Origin: Actinomadura harenae
GTDB lineage: Bacteria; Actinomycetota; Actinomycetes; Streptosporangiales; Streptosporangiaceae
Direction of reading: 5' to 3'
Length of the DNA stretch: 64,000 nt
NCBI RefSeq assembly: GCF_003696215.1
Contig: NZ_RFFG01000030.1
Coordinates: forward strand, 1-64,000
In this document: in pieces, positions 34,825 to 42,956 of the stretch
How the letters are laid out: every line of letters starts with the position of its first letter
How positions within the stretch are numbered: the first letter of the stretch is position 1
Position numbers and translations under genes: made by a program
Notes under the pieces: model-generated
The model's input: the letters and a program-made list of their open reading frames with translations, nothing else
Database searches by the model: none
Told to the model about the DNA's origin: nothing

Positions 34825-35669
34825 TCAGGTGCTGGTCGGGCCGTCGGGGAGGTGCAGGGCGTCGTAGTCCAGGCTGAGCCTCCCGACGACCGGGTGGTCG
34901 AACTCCTTACGACCGCTCCGCCGGTCCTGGACGTCGTGCCGGGCCCACCAGGCGCGGAACTCCTCGCTCCGCGCCGACAGGTCGCCCACCAGCGCGGCGA
35001 TCACGGGGTCACCGGGGTTGCGGACCGCGGCCAGGCGCAGGTCCGCGATGCCCTTCCGGGCGACGCGTCCCCAGTCGACGTACGGCCGCCGGGCGGCGGG
35101 GTCGCAGAACGCGTGCCACAGCAGGTTGCGCCGCGCGGCGGGCACCGCGCCGAAGTCCATGAACGGGGACGCCGCGATCGGGTTCCAGGCGAGGACGTCC
35201 ATGCCGCGTCCGATGACATACGCGGGCGTCGCGCCGAGCGTCTCCAGGATCCGGTGGACGCTCGGCCGCACCCGCTCGGCCGTCCCGGCCGGACGCGGCG
35301 GGCCCTGGTCGGAGCCTGTCAGCCGGAACAGGTGGCCGCGTTCGTCGGCGCCGAGCCGCAGCGCCCGCACAAGCGCCGAGGCCAGCGCCCCGGCCGTGAA
35401 CACGGCGATGCCGAAGGCGAAGACCGCGCACCTGCTGAACCGGCGAGCAGCAGGAAGCCGCCGAAGGTCACCGCGTAGCCGGTCACCGCCCACTGGAGGG
35501 TCGCCGCCGGGATCGCCAGGTCCCGGCCCATGTCGGGCAGCGCCGCGTTCACCACCGCCAGGCCGCTCTGGTCCAGCACGATCGCGGACGAGACGACCAC
35601 CAGCGACCAGAGCCGGCGTCCGGAGAAGCCAGCCCGTCCCGCGCCGACGGTCTCTGTGGGTGCGTTCAT
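34825..35669 (-). pseudogene. chimeric remnant: MFS transporter N-terminus joined to MmyB-like regulator C-terminus
   Basis: It starts properly (ATG 35669, AGAGAGGTCGG upstream) as an MFS drug transporter: LWSLVVVSSAIVLDQSGLAV, VNAALPDMGRDL, AVTGYAVTFGGFLLLAG. Near 35450 the frame changes and continues VFAFGIAVFTAGALASAL, still MFS. It then passes without a stop into RALRLGADERGHLFRLTG, which begins the C-terminal part of an XRE regulator with an MmyB-type ligand domain (GRGMDVLAWNPIA, then NLLWHAFCDP and VGDLSARSEEFRAWWARHDV) and runs to the stop at 34825. About 100 residues of transporter are left out of roughly 450, and the regulator lacks its helix-turn-helix. A deletion fused two genes. 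Confidence 0.75.
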
Positions 35670-35772
35670 GCCGACCTCTCTGCCGCGAACCCGAAGTCCT
35701 TCGGGCCTCACCATCGGCGGCGGGCGGCGGGTCAGCCAGTGCCCTGCGAGGGGTGGTAATCGCGGAACCACC

Positions 35773-35808
35773 TACGCGTGGGCGGCGGTGGTTACGCGTG
35801 GGCGGCGG
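35773..35808. repeat. 16-bp direct repeat
   Basis: TACGCGTGGGCGGCGG occurs at 35773-35788 and again at 35793-35808, a 20-bp period, in the gap between the chimeric pseudogene and the TetR gene. It may be a replication slippage duplication; no function is evident. Confidence 0.6.
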
Positions 35809-35831
35809 GGTCAGGCGCTCTGCGCTTCGGT

Positions 35832-36428
35832 TCAGGCGGCGGTGACCGCGGCCAGGGACGCGCGGACCAGGCTCTGGGTCCGGGTGCTCAGGGCGGTGTA
35901 GTCGGCGCCGCTCTCCAGGGCGAGGGTCGCCGCGTTGACCAGGCCCTGCAGGAGGACGGCGGTCTGCTCGGGGTCGTCGTCGCCGAGCTCGGTCAGGGCC
36001 CGGACGAGCGGCTCGAGGATCCCCCGGTGGGCCTGGGCGGCGTCGTGGCGGAGGGCCGCGCGGTCGCGTCCGGCGGCGAGGGCGCGGGCGATGCGGTGCT
36101 CGCCGTCGCGGACCAGTTCGAGCTGGGCGAGCGCGTGCGCGGCGATCTTGTCGGCGGGGGTCTCGGCGGCGTCCATGAGGGCCGTGATGTGCGCCGTCCA
36201 GCGGGGGGTGGCGTCGGCGACGACGGCGGCGAACAGGGCGGCGCTGTCGGGGAAGTACCGGTAGACGCTGTTGCGGGCCAGCCCGGCGCGCTCGGCGACC
36301 GCGCCGAAGGTCACCCGGTCGGCGTCGCCGCCCTCCCCCAGCAGTTCCCGGGCCGCCTGGACCAGGGCCCGGCGCTGCTGTTCCCGGTGGTCGGCGACCG
36401 TGGCGGCGGAGATCTTCGGCACGTCCAC
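35832..36428 (-). CDS. TetR-family transcriptional regulator
   Basis: A 198-residue repressor. The N-terminal helix-turn-helix (about residues 18-65) reads RALVQAARELLGEGGDADRVTFGAVAERAGLARNSVYRYFPD, the classic TetR pattern. The C-terminal ligand-binding domain is all-helical and not informative about the inducer. It is divergent from an ABC permease gene, with a perfect palindrome in the shared 78-bp gap, so it very likely represses that exporter-like pair and itself. Confidence 0.9.
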   Translation of the reverse strand: MDVPKISAATVADHREQQRRALVQAARELLGEGGDADRVTFGAVAERAGLARNSVYRYFPDSAALFAAVVADATPRWTAHITALMDAAETPADKIAAHALAQLELVRDGEHRIARALAAGRDRAALRHDAAQAHRGILEPLVRALTELGDDDPEQTAVLLQGLVNAATLALESGADYTALSTRTQSLVRASLAAVTAA

Positions 36429-36455
36429 ATGGTAGTCCCCGATTTGCGGACACCC

Positions 36456-36481
36456 TGTCGCTATCCGCTAAGTTAGCGACA
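36456..36481. promoter_or_regulatory. TetR operator palindromes
   Basis: TGTCGCTA (36456-36463) and TAGCGACA (36474-36481) are exact inverted repeats 10 bp apart. Nested within lies a second palindrome, CGCTAAGTTAGCG (36466-36478). They sit midway in the gap between the divergent TetR gene (start 36428) and the ABC permease (start about 36507), where they would cover both promoters. This is the expected site for the adjacent TetR. Confidence 0.75.
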
Positions 36482-36506
36482 CAGCGTCTCTAAGTTGGGG
36501 GTTCCG

Positions 36507-37622
36507 TTGTTCCTCGCCCTGCGCGAAATCCGCGCGGCACGCGGCCGTTTCCTCCTGATGGGCCTGGTGGTCATGCTGGTCGCCGCGCTCGTCGGGATCG
36601 TGTCCGGATTCACCACCGGGCTCGGGAACGACACCGTGTCCGCCCTGCGCGCCCTGCCCGCGACCCACGTCGCCTTCGCGACCGGCGCCAAGTCCGACCA
36701 GTTCAACCGGAGCCTGGTGGACGAGGCGACGGTCGCCGGCTGGCGGCAGCGTCCCGGCGTCGAGGCCGCGCCGCTCGGCGTCACCATCACGCGCGGGACG
36801 ACCGGCCGCGGCCTCGAGATCGACATGGCCGCGTTCGGCGTCGAGCCCGGCACGTTCCCGGCCCCCGCCGTGCGGCGCGGCACCGGCCTCGACGCCGCCC
36901 GTCCGGGCCTGGTGATCTCCGGGAAGCTCGCCGACGACGGCGTCCGCGTCGGCGACACCGTCACCGTCGACCGGCTGGGCCTGAGGCTCCCGGTCACCGG
37001 CGTGACCGGCGACGTCTCGTACGGCCACGTCCCGGCGGCATACCTGCCGCTGGACACCTGGCGGGAGATCCGGTTCGGCGTCCCCGGCGCGCGGACCACG
37101 CCCGAGCGACTCCCCCGGGACGCGTCGGGCGTCGCGCTCCGAGCCAGGTCGGGCGCGGACCTGGCCGCCGCCGACCACGCCCTCGGCACGCTGACCCTCC
37201 CCATGTCCAAGGTGCTGGAGGCCGCCCCCGGCTACAAGGGCGAACGCGTGACCATGACGTCCATCCAGGTGTTCCTGTACCTGATCGCCCCGCTGCTCGT
37301 CGGCGCGTTCTTCGCGGTCTGGACCGTCCAGCGCGCTCCTGAGCTGGCGCTGCTGCGCGCCATCGGCGCCTCGCGCCGCCGCCTGCTGTCGTACACGGTG
37401 CTCCAAGCGGCGCTGGTGGTCGTCGCCGGGACGGTCGCCGGGGGCGCGCTCGCCCTCGGGACCGGGCTGCTGCTCGGCGCCGCCGTCCCGTTCAGCCTCC
37501 CGGCAGGGACGCTCACCGCCACCCTCGCCGCCGTCGCGCTCGTCGGACTCGCGGGCACCTGCCTGACCCTGCGGCGCGTCACCACGCCCGATCCGCTCAC
37601 CATGCTCGGTGCAGCCCGATGA
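36507..37622 (+). CDS. ABC transporter permease, FtsX/DevC-like
   Basis: About 371 residues: an N-terminal TM helix (LLMGLVVMLVAALVGIVSGF), a large extracytoplasmic domain (about residues 45-245) and three TM helices near the C-terminus (VFLYLIAPLLVGAFFAVWTV, TVLQAALVVVAGTVAGGALALG, LTATLAAVALVGLAGTCL), with the FtsX-type motif ALLRAIGASRRRL between. This is the MacB/DevC layout, which moves lipoproteins, peptides or toxins by mechanotransmission. TTG at 36507 (FLALREIRAARGRF) with GGGG just upstream is preferred to the in-frame TTG at 36495. The ATPase gene follows after 19 bp. Confidence 0.85.
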   Translation: MFLALREIRAARGRFLLMGLVVMLVAALVGIVSGFTTGLGNDTVSALRALPATHVAFATGAKSDQFNRSLVDEATVAGWRQRPGVEAAPLGVTITRGTTGRGLEIDMAAFGVEPGTFPAPAVRRGTGLDAARPGLVISGKLADDGVRVGDTVTVDRLGLRLPVTGVTGDVSYGHVPAAYLPLDTWREIRFGVPGARTTPERLPRDASGVALRARSGADLAAADHALGTLTLPMSKVLEAAPGYKGERVTMTSIQVFLYLIAPLLVGAFFAVWTVQRAPELALLRAIGASRRRLLSYTVLQAALVVVAGTVAGGALALGTGLLLGAAVPFSLPAGTLTATLAAVALVGLAGTCLTLRRVTTPDPLTMLGAAR

Positions 37623-37641
37623 CACAGTTCGGAGCCTCCCA

Positions 37642-38301
37642 ATGACGCTCTCCCTGTCCGATGTCACCGTCACCCGCGGGCACGGCCGGACCCGTACGCC
37701 CGTCTTCCACGAGTTCACCGCGCGGTTCGAGCCGGGCCGGGTCACCGCGCTGGTCGGGCCGTCCGGCTCCGGCAAGTCCACCCTGCTCGCGGTCGCGGGC
37801 GCGCTCCTGCTCCCCGACTCCGGCGCCGTCGTCCTGGACGACACCGACATCACCGGGCTGCGCGAGGCCGAGCGCACCCGGCTGCGCCGCGAGCGGATCG
37901 GCTACATGTTCCAGTCCGGGAACCTGCTCGGCGCCCTGACCGCGACCGAGCAGCTGCTCGCCGCGTCGTACGTCGCGGGCGGGGGCACCCGGCGGCACCG
38001 GGCCCGCGCCGTCGCGGCGCTGGAGGAGGTCGGCCTGGCGGACCGGCTGAAGCACCGGCCCGACCAGCTGTCCGGAGGCGAGCGCCAGCGCGTCGCCCTG
38101 GCCCGCGCCCTGTTCCTCGGCCCCGGCCTGCTGCTGGTGGACGAGCCGACCGCCGCCGTGGACCGCACCCAGGCCGACGCGATCGCCAAGCTCATCATCG
38201 ACCGCACCCGCGCCCACGACTGCGTCACCCTCGTCGCCACCCACGACCCGGCCGTCATCGCGACCGCCGACACCCGCATCGACCTGAACCCCGAACCGTA
38301 G
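37642..38301 (+). CDS. ABC transporter ATP-binding protein, MacB/LolD-like
   Basis: A 219-residue ATPase: Walker A ALVGPSGSGKSTLLAV, Q-loop YMFQSGNLLGALTATEQL, signature DQLSGGERQRVALARAL, Walker B LLLVDEPTAAVD and H-loop VATHDPAV. The usual Glu-Asn after the Q-loop (FQ.f.L.p.ltv.EN) reads TEQL. It powers the upstream permease and both would be under the divergent TetR. The start MTLSLSDVTV has GGAGCC upstream; longer in-frame starts overlap the permease. Confidence 0.9.
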   Translation: MTLSLSDVTVTRGHGRTRTPVFHEFTARFEPGRVTALVGPSGSGKSTLLAVAGALLLPDSGAVVLDDTDITGLREAERTRLRRERIGYMFQSGNLLGALTATEQLLAASYVAGGGTRRHRARAVAALEEVGLADRLKHRPDQLSGGERQRVALARALFLGPGLLLVDEPTAAVDRTQADAIAKLIIDRTRAHDCVTLVATHDPAVIATADTRIDLNPEP

Positions 38302-38382
38302 AAGCACCCCGCGAGCAGGGCGCGGGCCCGGACCTCCGGCCCCGCATGGCACCGGCACCCGCCGGCAAGGGAGCATGCCGCC

Positions 38383-39321
38383 ATGAGGAACCCGTTCGGA
38401 CGCCCGAGCCTGCGCCCCTACCTCGCCCACAAACAACCGCCCGCGGCCCCGTCGGACGGGGTGACCGCCCACTTCCTGGGCACCAGCTCCGTCCTGCTGT
38501 CCGACGGCGAGACCACGCTGCTCTGCGACGGTTTCGTCTCCCGGCCCGGCCTGCTGCGGGTGGGCCTCGGCAAGATCGCGCCGAGCCGGGCCCTGGTCCG
38601 CGCGGCGATCGACCGGCTCGAAGCGCGCGACCTGAGCGCCGTGTTCTGCGCGCACTCCCATTACGACCACGCGCTCGACGCGCCGCTGTGGAGCCTGGAG
38701 ACCGGCGCCGACCTGATCGGCTCGGAGTCCACCGCCAACATCGGGCGCGGTCTCGCCGTCCCGGCCTCGTCCCTGCGTGTGGTCGCGGACGGCGACACCC
38801 TCGCCTACGGCCGCTTCGAGCTCACCTTCCTCGACTCGGTGCACAGCCCCGGCGACCACTTTCCCGGGACCGTCGACGAACCCCTCGTCCCGCCGGCGCG
38901 CGCGAGGGCCTGGCAGACCGGCAACGCCTACTCCGTCCTCGTCGCCCACCCCGCCGGACGGATCCTGCTGCACTCCAGCGCGAACCACCGTCCCGGGATG
39001 CTGGCCGGGCACCACGCCGACGTCGTGTACCTGAGCATCGGCGCGCTGGGCGGACAGTCCGCCGAGTTCGCGCACCGCTACTGGGACGAGGTCGTCCACA
39101 CGACCAGGGCGCGCCGCGTCGTCCTCACCCACTGGGACGACTTCTTCACCGGCCTCGACAGGCCGCTCCGTCCGATGCCCCGCTTCGCCGACCGGATCGA
39201 CACCGCCATCGAGGCGCTCCTCCCCCTCGCCCGCCGTGACGGCGTCGACGTCCAGCTCCCCGTGGCCTGGCAACCCGCCGCGCCTCTGGACGGCCTCGCC
39301 GGTTCCCAGGGCGACCGGTGA
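38383..39321 (+). CDS. metallo-beta-lactamase-fold hydrolase
   Basis: A 312-residue MBL-fold protein. The metal motif HxHxDH is in FCAHSHYDHALDAPL; a further ligand region is HSPGDHFPG and the distal His is in VVLTHWDDFF. No signal peptide is convincing. The family ranges from lactonases to nucleases and phosphodiesterases, so the substrate cannot be given. It lies 81 bp after the ABC ATPase and may or may not be in the same transcript. It converges on the Lrp gene with an 18-bp gap. Confidence 0.82.
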   Translation: MRNPFGRPSLRPYLAHKQPPAAPSDGVTAHFLGTSSVLLSDGETTLLCDGFVSRPGLLRVGLGKIAPSRALVRAAIDRLEARDLSAVFCAHSHYDHALDAPLWSLETGADLIGSESTANIGRGLAVPASSLRVVADGDTLAYGRFELTFLDSVHSPGDHFPGTVDEPLVPPARARAWQTGNAYSVLVAHPAGRILLHSSANHRPGMLAGHHADVVYLSIGALGGQSAEFAHRYWDEVVHTTRARRVVLTHWDDFFTGLDRPLRPMPRFADRIDTAIEALLPLARRDGVDVQLPVAWQPAAPLDGLAGSQGDR

Positions 39322-39339
39322 CGCCTGGATTCGCGCAGG

Positions 39340-39777
39340 TCAGAGGCCCGGGATGGACTTCATCGTGACGTAGCTGTTCACAGCGGCCACGCCGGGCAGG
39401 CCGGCCAGGCGGTTGGCGTGGAAGTCCTCGAAGGCGGGCAGGTCGGCGACCTCGACCTGGAGGAGGTAGTCGTAGTCGCCGGTGACGTGGTGGCTGTGGA
39501 CCACCTCGCAGAGCCGGGCGACCTCGCGTTCGAACTCGGCCACGTGCTCGCGGGAGTGGCGTACCAGCCGGACGCCGACGAACACCCGCAGGGCGCGGCC
39601 GACCGCGGCGCCGTCGACCAGCGCCCGGTATCCGCGGATCACCCCGGACTCCTCGAGCCGGCGGACGCGCCGGAGGCAGGGCGAGGGCGAGAGCCCGACC
39701 CGGGCGGCGAGGTCGGCGTTGCTGATCCGGCCGTCCTTCTCGAGCACGGCCAGGATGGCCCGGTCCACGTCGTCCAC
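39340..39777 (-). CDS. Lrp/AsnC-family regulator
   Basis: About 145 residues from a GTG (VDDVDRAIL). The N-terminal winged HTH (DRAILAVLEKDGRISNADLAARVGLSPSPCLRRVRRLEESGVI) is the Lrp signature, and the C-terminal RAM domain (VHSHHVTGDYDYLLQVEVADLPAFEDF) binds amino acids. There is no obvious ribosome binding site at the GTG, so a leaderless message or an earlier start is possible. Just upstream, on the opposite strand, lies a truncated gene start, probably once its regulated target. Confidence 0.87.
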   Translation of the reverse strand: MDDVDRAILAVLEKDGRISNADLAARVGLSPSPCLRRVRRLEESGVIRGYRALVDGAAVGRALRVFVGVRLVRHSREHVAEFEREVARLCEVVHSHHVTGDYDYLLQVEVADLPAFEDFHANRLAGLPGVAAVNSYVTMKSIPGL

Positions 39778-39944
39778 GCGCGCAACTTTATTGCCCGAAA
39801 CCCCCGTGGCACCACGGCCGGATGCGCGGGCGGGCGCCATCCGCCGCCAACGTTGCCGGAATCGGCGCTGGTCAGCGCGCCGAGCGGCCGGCCCGCGGCC
39901 ACGCTCGGCCAAGTACGGCGAGTGAACCCGAGGGAAGGGACGCC

Positions 39945-40043
39945 ATGGCGGGCGGTGGCATGTTCTCGACCCTGTGGACGGACGACCCGACCGTTTTCCC
40001 GGTCACCGACCCCGCCGGGGCTAGCTCCGCTCGTTGGTCGTGA
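39945..40043 (+). pseudogene. possible 5' remnant of a gene divergent from Lrp
   Basis: An ATG at 39945 with a strong GAGGGAAGGGACG ribosome binding site starts MAGGGMFSTLWTDDPTVFPVTDPAGA. After about 26 codons it runs into the 3' end of the leftward TetR gene, overlapping its stop, and terminates. A good start followed by almost no gene suggests the rest was deleted when the TetR region was joined here. The family is not identifiable. Confidence 0.4.
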
Positions 40044-40659
40044 GCACGGCGCGGGCGTCGGTCTCGGCGGCGAGGCGGTCGAGGTGGTAGTCGAGGACGG
40101 CCAGGGCGGTGGCGGGCTTCTGCTGGCCGAGCAGGATGTGGGAGTTCAGGCCGTAGACCAGGCTCAGCAGGATGTCGGCCTCGTGGTGCGGGTCGAGGTC
40201 GGCCCGCACCTCGCCCGCCTCCTGGGCGGCGCGCAACTGGGCGATCGTGGCCTGGATGAGCTCGTCGTACCCGGCGCGGAAGTAGGCGGCGAGGCCCGCG
40301 TCGTTCAGCGCCGTCACGAAGAACGCGATGCCGACCATCGACTCGGTGCGCCGGTCCTCGTCCTCGGGGAGCAGCTCGGTGAGCATGACGCGCAGGACGT
40401 GGCGCGGGCTCGCGGGCTCGGCCACCTCGGCGAGCCGCCGCTCCATGCGCTCGCGCATCCGCTCGTTGGCGTACTCGATGGCGAAGACGAGCATCTGGTC
40501 GCGGCTCTTGAAGTAGTGCTGGACCAGACCCTTCGACACCTGCGCCTCGGCGGCGACCAGGCTCAGGCTGACCGCCTCGACCCCGCCCCGCCGCACCAGC
40601 CGCCACAGCGCCTCGGCGAGCTGCCGCCGCCGTTCCTCGTGATCGACCCGCCTCGGCAT
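40021..40659 (-). CDS. TetR-family transcriptional regulator
   Basis: A 212-residue repressor with the N-terminal HTH RRRQLAEALWRLVRRGGVEAVSLSLVAAEAQVSKGLVQHYFKSRDQML; the GLVQHYF box is typical of the BetI-like branch. The C-terminal domain is helical with no ligand clue. It is divergent from a polytopic membrane protein gene 179 bp away, the probable target. Its 3' end overlaps the remnant ORF on the other strand. Confidence 0.9.
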   Translation of the reverse strand: MPRRVDHEERRRQLAEALWRLVRRGGVEAVSLSLVAAEAQVSKGLVQHYFKSRDQMLVFAIEYANERMRERMERRLAEVAEPASPRHVLRVMLTELLPEDEDRRTESMVGIAFFVTALNDAGLAAYFRAGYDELIQATIAQLRAAQEAGEVRADLDPHHEADILLSLVYGLNSHILLGQQKPATALAVLDYHLDRLAAETDARAVLTTNERS

Positions 40660-40734
40660 CTATCACCCGTCCGTTGATCGCCGGTCGCCCGCCGTTACGG
40701 TACGCCCGGATTGCGAACCGCCGCGCAAGCTGTT

Positions 40735-40749
40735 TACAATCCGATCGTA
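40735..40749. promoter_or_regulatory. imperfect palindrome in the TetR/membrane-protein gap
   Basis: TACAATCCGATCGTA is partly self-complementary (TAC-AT...AT-GTA) and lies in the only AT-rich patch of the divergent region, about 75 bp from the TetR start and 90 bp from the membrane protein ATG. It is a candidate operator on position more than symmetry. Confidence 0.3.
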
Positions 40750-40838
40750 TCGCCAAGAAGGGGGCGGCCGACACCGCACGCCGCCCAGCCCCCCGCCGGC
40801 CAGCGGGTCACCCCCGCCAGCTCCAGGAAAGCGGTCAC

Positions 40839-41921
40839 ATGCACAGGTGGTCACCCGCCGCGACACTGGTCGTCATCGCTCCCCTCATAGCGGAGGTGCT
40901 CTCCGGGTCGACGCTGGTCACCGACATCCCCGGCCTGGTGTTCTTCGTCCCGCTGTACGGGGCGGGCGCCCTGCTCGTCCGCGAGTGCGTGCGGCGGCGG
41001 GGACGCGGCTGGGGCAGCGTGCTGATCCTCGGCATCGCCTTCGGCATCGTCGAGGAGGGGCTGGCCGTCCAAGCGCTGTTCAACCCGGACGTCATCTCGT
41101 CCGCGGCCTGGGGCGCGCGGGCGGGCGGGCACGTCGCCGGGTTCTACGGCGTGTTCACCGAGGCGGTGCTCGTGTACCACGCGGTATGGAGCATCACGAT
41201 CCCCATCGTCCTCACCGAGCTGCTCTTCCCGGCGCGGGCGGACCGCCCGTTCCTCAGCCGGAAGGGCCTGGCGATCACCGCGGTCGCCTACGCGGTCGGG
41301 GTCGTCCTGGTGGGAATGATCGCGCACGGCGTGATGCTCGCGGAGAGCCGGGAGAACTACTGGGCCCCCTCCGGGACGCGCGCGTTCACCGCGTTCCTGG
41401 TCGTGGCGCTCGGCTTCGCCGCCCTGGTGCCGCGCGGCTCCGGGACGGCGCGGACCCGGCCGGGCGCGACCGCTCCCCCGGTCTGGATGCCCCTGCTCAC
41501 CGGCGCCGTGGGCGGGCTCGCTTTCCTGGCACTCATGGACCTGCCCGTCCGCTACGCCAAGCCCCTGACCAAGGGGACGAACGCCCTCGTCCCGATGGTC
41601 GGCGGCGCGGCCATCGTGCTGCTCCTCGGTTGGCTGGTCCGCCGGTGGGAGTCCGCCGACGGCTGGGGCGACGGGCACCGGCTCGCGCTCGTCGGCGGCG
41701 CTCTGCTGGTCGTCCCGGTCATCCCGATCCTGCAGCGCGTCGGCTCGGCGGGCGACCGGATCGGCCTGGCCGTCCTGGAGGCCGCGCTGTTCGCGCTGCT
41801 CGTCCGGTTCGCGGTGACCATCCGCGCGCGCGACGGGGCGCCTCCCGCCGATCCCGGCTCGCGTGAGCGTGAGGGCCCCGCCCTGTCCGGTGACCACACG
41901 TCCGGTTCCCGCACGTCCTAG
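40839..41921 (+). CDS. polytopic membrane protein of unknown function
   Basis: A 360-residue protein with about nine hydrophobic helices, including TLVVIAPLIAEVL, LVFFVPLYGAGALLV, VLILGIAFGIVEEGLAVQALF and AITAVAYAVGVVLVGMIAHGVML. The GIVEEGL motif in helix 3 and conserved Arg/His residues near membrane edges recall membrane-embedded enzymes, but no known family is secure. The C-terminal 35 residues are hydrophilic. AGGAAAG precedes the ATG. Probably controlled by the divergent TetR. Confidence 0.7.
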   Translation: MHRWSPAATLVVIAPLIAEVLSGSTLVTDIPGLVFFVPLYGAGALLVRECVRRRGRGWGSVLILGIAFGIVEEGLAVQALFNPDVISSAAWGARAGGHVAGFYGVFTEAVLVYHAVWSITIPIVLTELLFPARADRPFLSRKGLAITAVAYAVGVVLVGMIAHGVMLAESRENYWAPSGTRAFTAFLVVALGFAALVPRGSGTARTRPGATAPPVWMPLLTGAVGGLAFLALMDLPVRYAKPLTKGTNALVPMVGGAAIVLLLGWLVRRWESADGWGDGHRLALVGGALLVVPVIPILQRVGSAGDRIGLAVLEAALFALLVRFAVTIRARDGAPPADPGSREREGPALSGDHTSGSRTS

Positions 41922-42083
41922 GCGCCGCCCGCGTCAGGCCGTTCCTCCCCCTTCCGACCGCCCACATCGATCCATGACCGTGCCGACGTCCGCGCCCTGG
42001 GTGCGGGCGGCGGTTCCCCGTTCCCTCGATCCGTCCACCCGCGTCCTTCCCTCCGCGTTCGAGCGAATCCAGGTGGTGAGTTC

Positions 42084-42956
42084 ATGAAAGGGATCATCCT
42101 GGCCGGGGGCAGTGGCACCCGGCTGCACCCGGCGACGGTCGCCGTGTCGAAACAGCTGCTCCCCGTCTACGACAAGCCGATGGTGTACTACCCGCTGTCG
42201 GTGCTGATGCTCGCGGGCATCCGCGACATCCTGGTCATCTCCACTCCCGCCGACCTGCCGCTGTTCCGGCGGCTCCTCGGGGACGGCGCGCGGCTCGGCC
42301 TGAGCCTCGACTACGCCGAGCAGCCCGTCCCGAACGGGCTCGCCGAGGCGTTCCGCATCGGGGCCCGGCACATCGGCGACGACTCGGTGGCGCTCGTCCT
42401 CGGCGACAACATCTTCCACGGCCCCGGGCTCTCCACGGAGCTGCAACGCCACGCCCGCGACCTCACCGGATGCGTCCTGTTCGGCTACCCAGTGCGGGAT
42501 CCGGAACGGTACGGGATCGGCGAGACCGACGAGGCCGGACGGCTGCTCTCCGTCGTCGAGAAACCGGAGAAACCACGCTCGAACCTCGCCATCACCGGCC
42601 TCTACCTGTACGACAACGACGTCGTCGAGATCGCCCGCGGGCTGGAGCCGTCCGCGCGCGGCGAGCTGGAGATCACCGACGTCAACCAGGAGTACGTGCG
42701 GCGCGGCACCGCCCGGCTGGTCGACCTCGGCCGCGGCTTCGCCTGGCTCGACATGGGCACGCACGACTCGCTCGTCGAGGCCGGGCAGTACGTGCAGATC
42801 CTCGAGCACCGCCAGGGCGTGCGGATCGCCTGCGTCGAGGAGATCGCGCTGCGGATGGGCTTCATCGACTCCGCGGCCTGCTACGAGCTGGGCCTGTCCC
42901 TCGCGAAGAGCAACTACGGGCGGTACGTCATGGACGTCGCGGTGGGGGCCTCATGA
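42084..42956 (+). CDS. rfbA: glucose-1-phosphate thymidylyltransferase
   Basis: A 290-residue RmlA enzyme making dTDP-glucose from dTTP and glucose-1-phosphate, the first step to deoxysugars. It has the nucleotide motif ILAGGSGTRLHPATVAVSKQLLPVYDKPM, the metal-site region LVLGDNIFHG, the sugar-binding VVEKPEKPRSNLAITGLYLYD and the allosteric-site region AWLDMGTHDSL. The length is normal. It begins the rightward arm of the polyketide/deoxysugar cluster and overlaps rfbB by 4 bp (ATGA). Confidence 0.95.
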   Translation: MKGIILAGGSGTRLHPATVAVSKQLLPVYDKPMVYYPLSVLMLAGIRDILVISTPADLPLFRRLLGDGARLGLSLDYAEQPVPNGLAEAFRIGARHIGDDSVALVLGDNIFHGPGLSTELQRHARDLTGCVLFGYPVRDPERYGIGETDEAGRLLSVVEKPEKPRSNLAITGLYLYDNDVVEIARGLEPSARGELEITDVNQEYVRRGTARLVDLGRGFAWLDMGTHDSLVEAGQYVQILEHRQGVRIACVEEIALRMGFIDSAACYELGLSLAKSNYGRYVMDVAVGAS

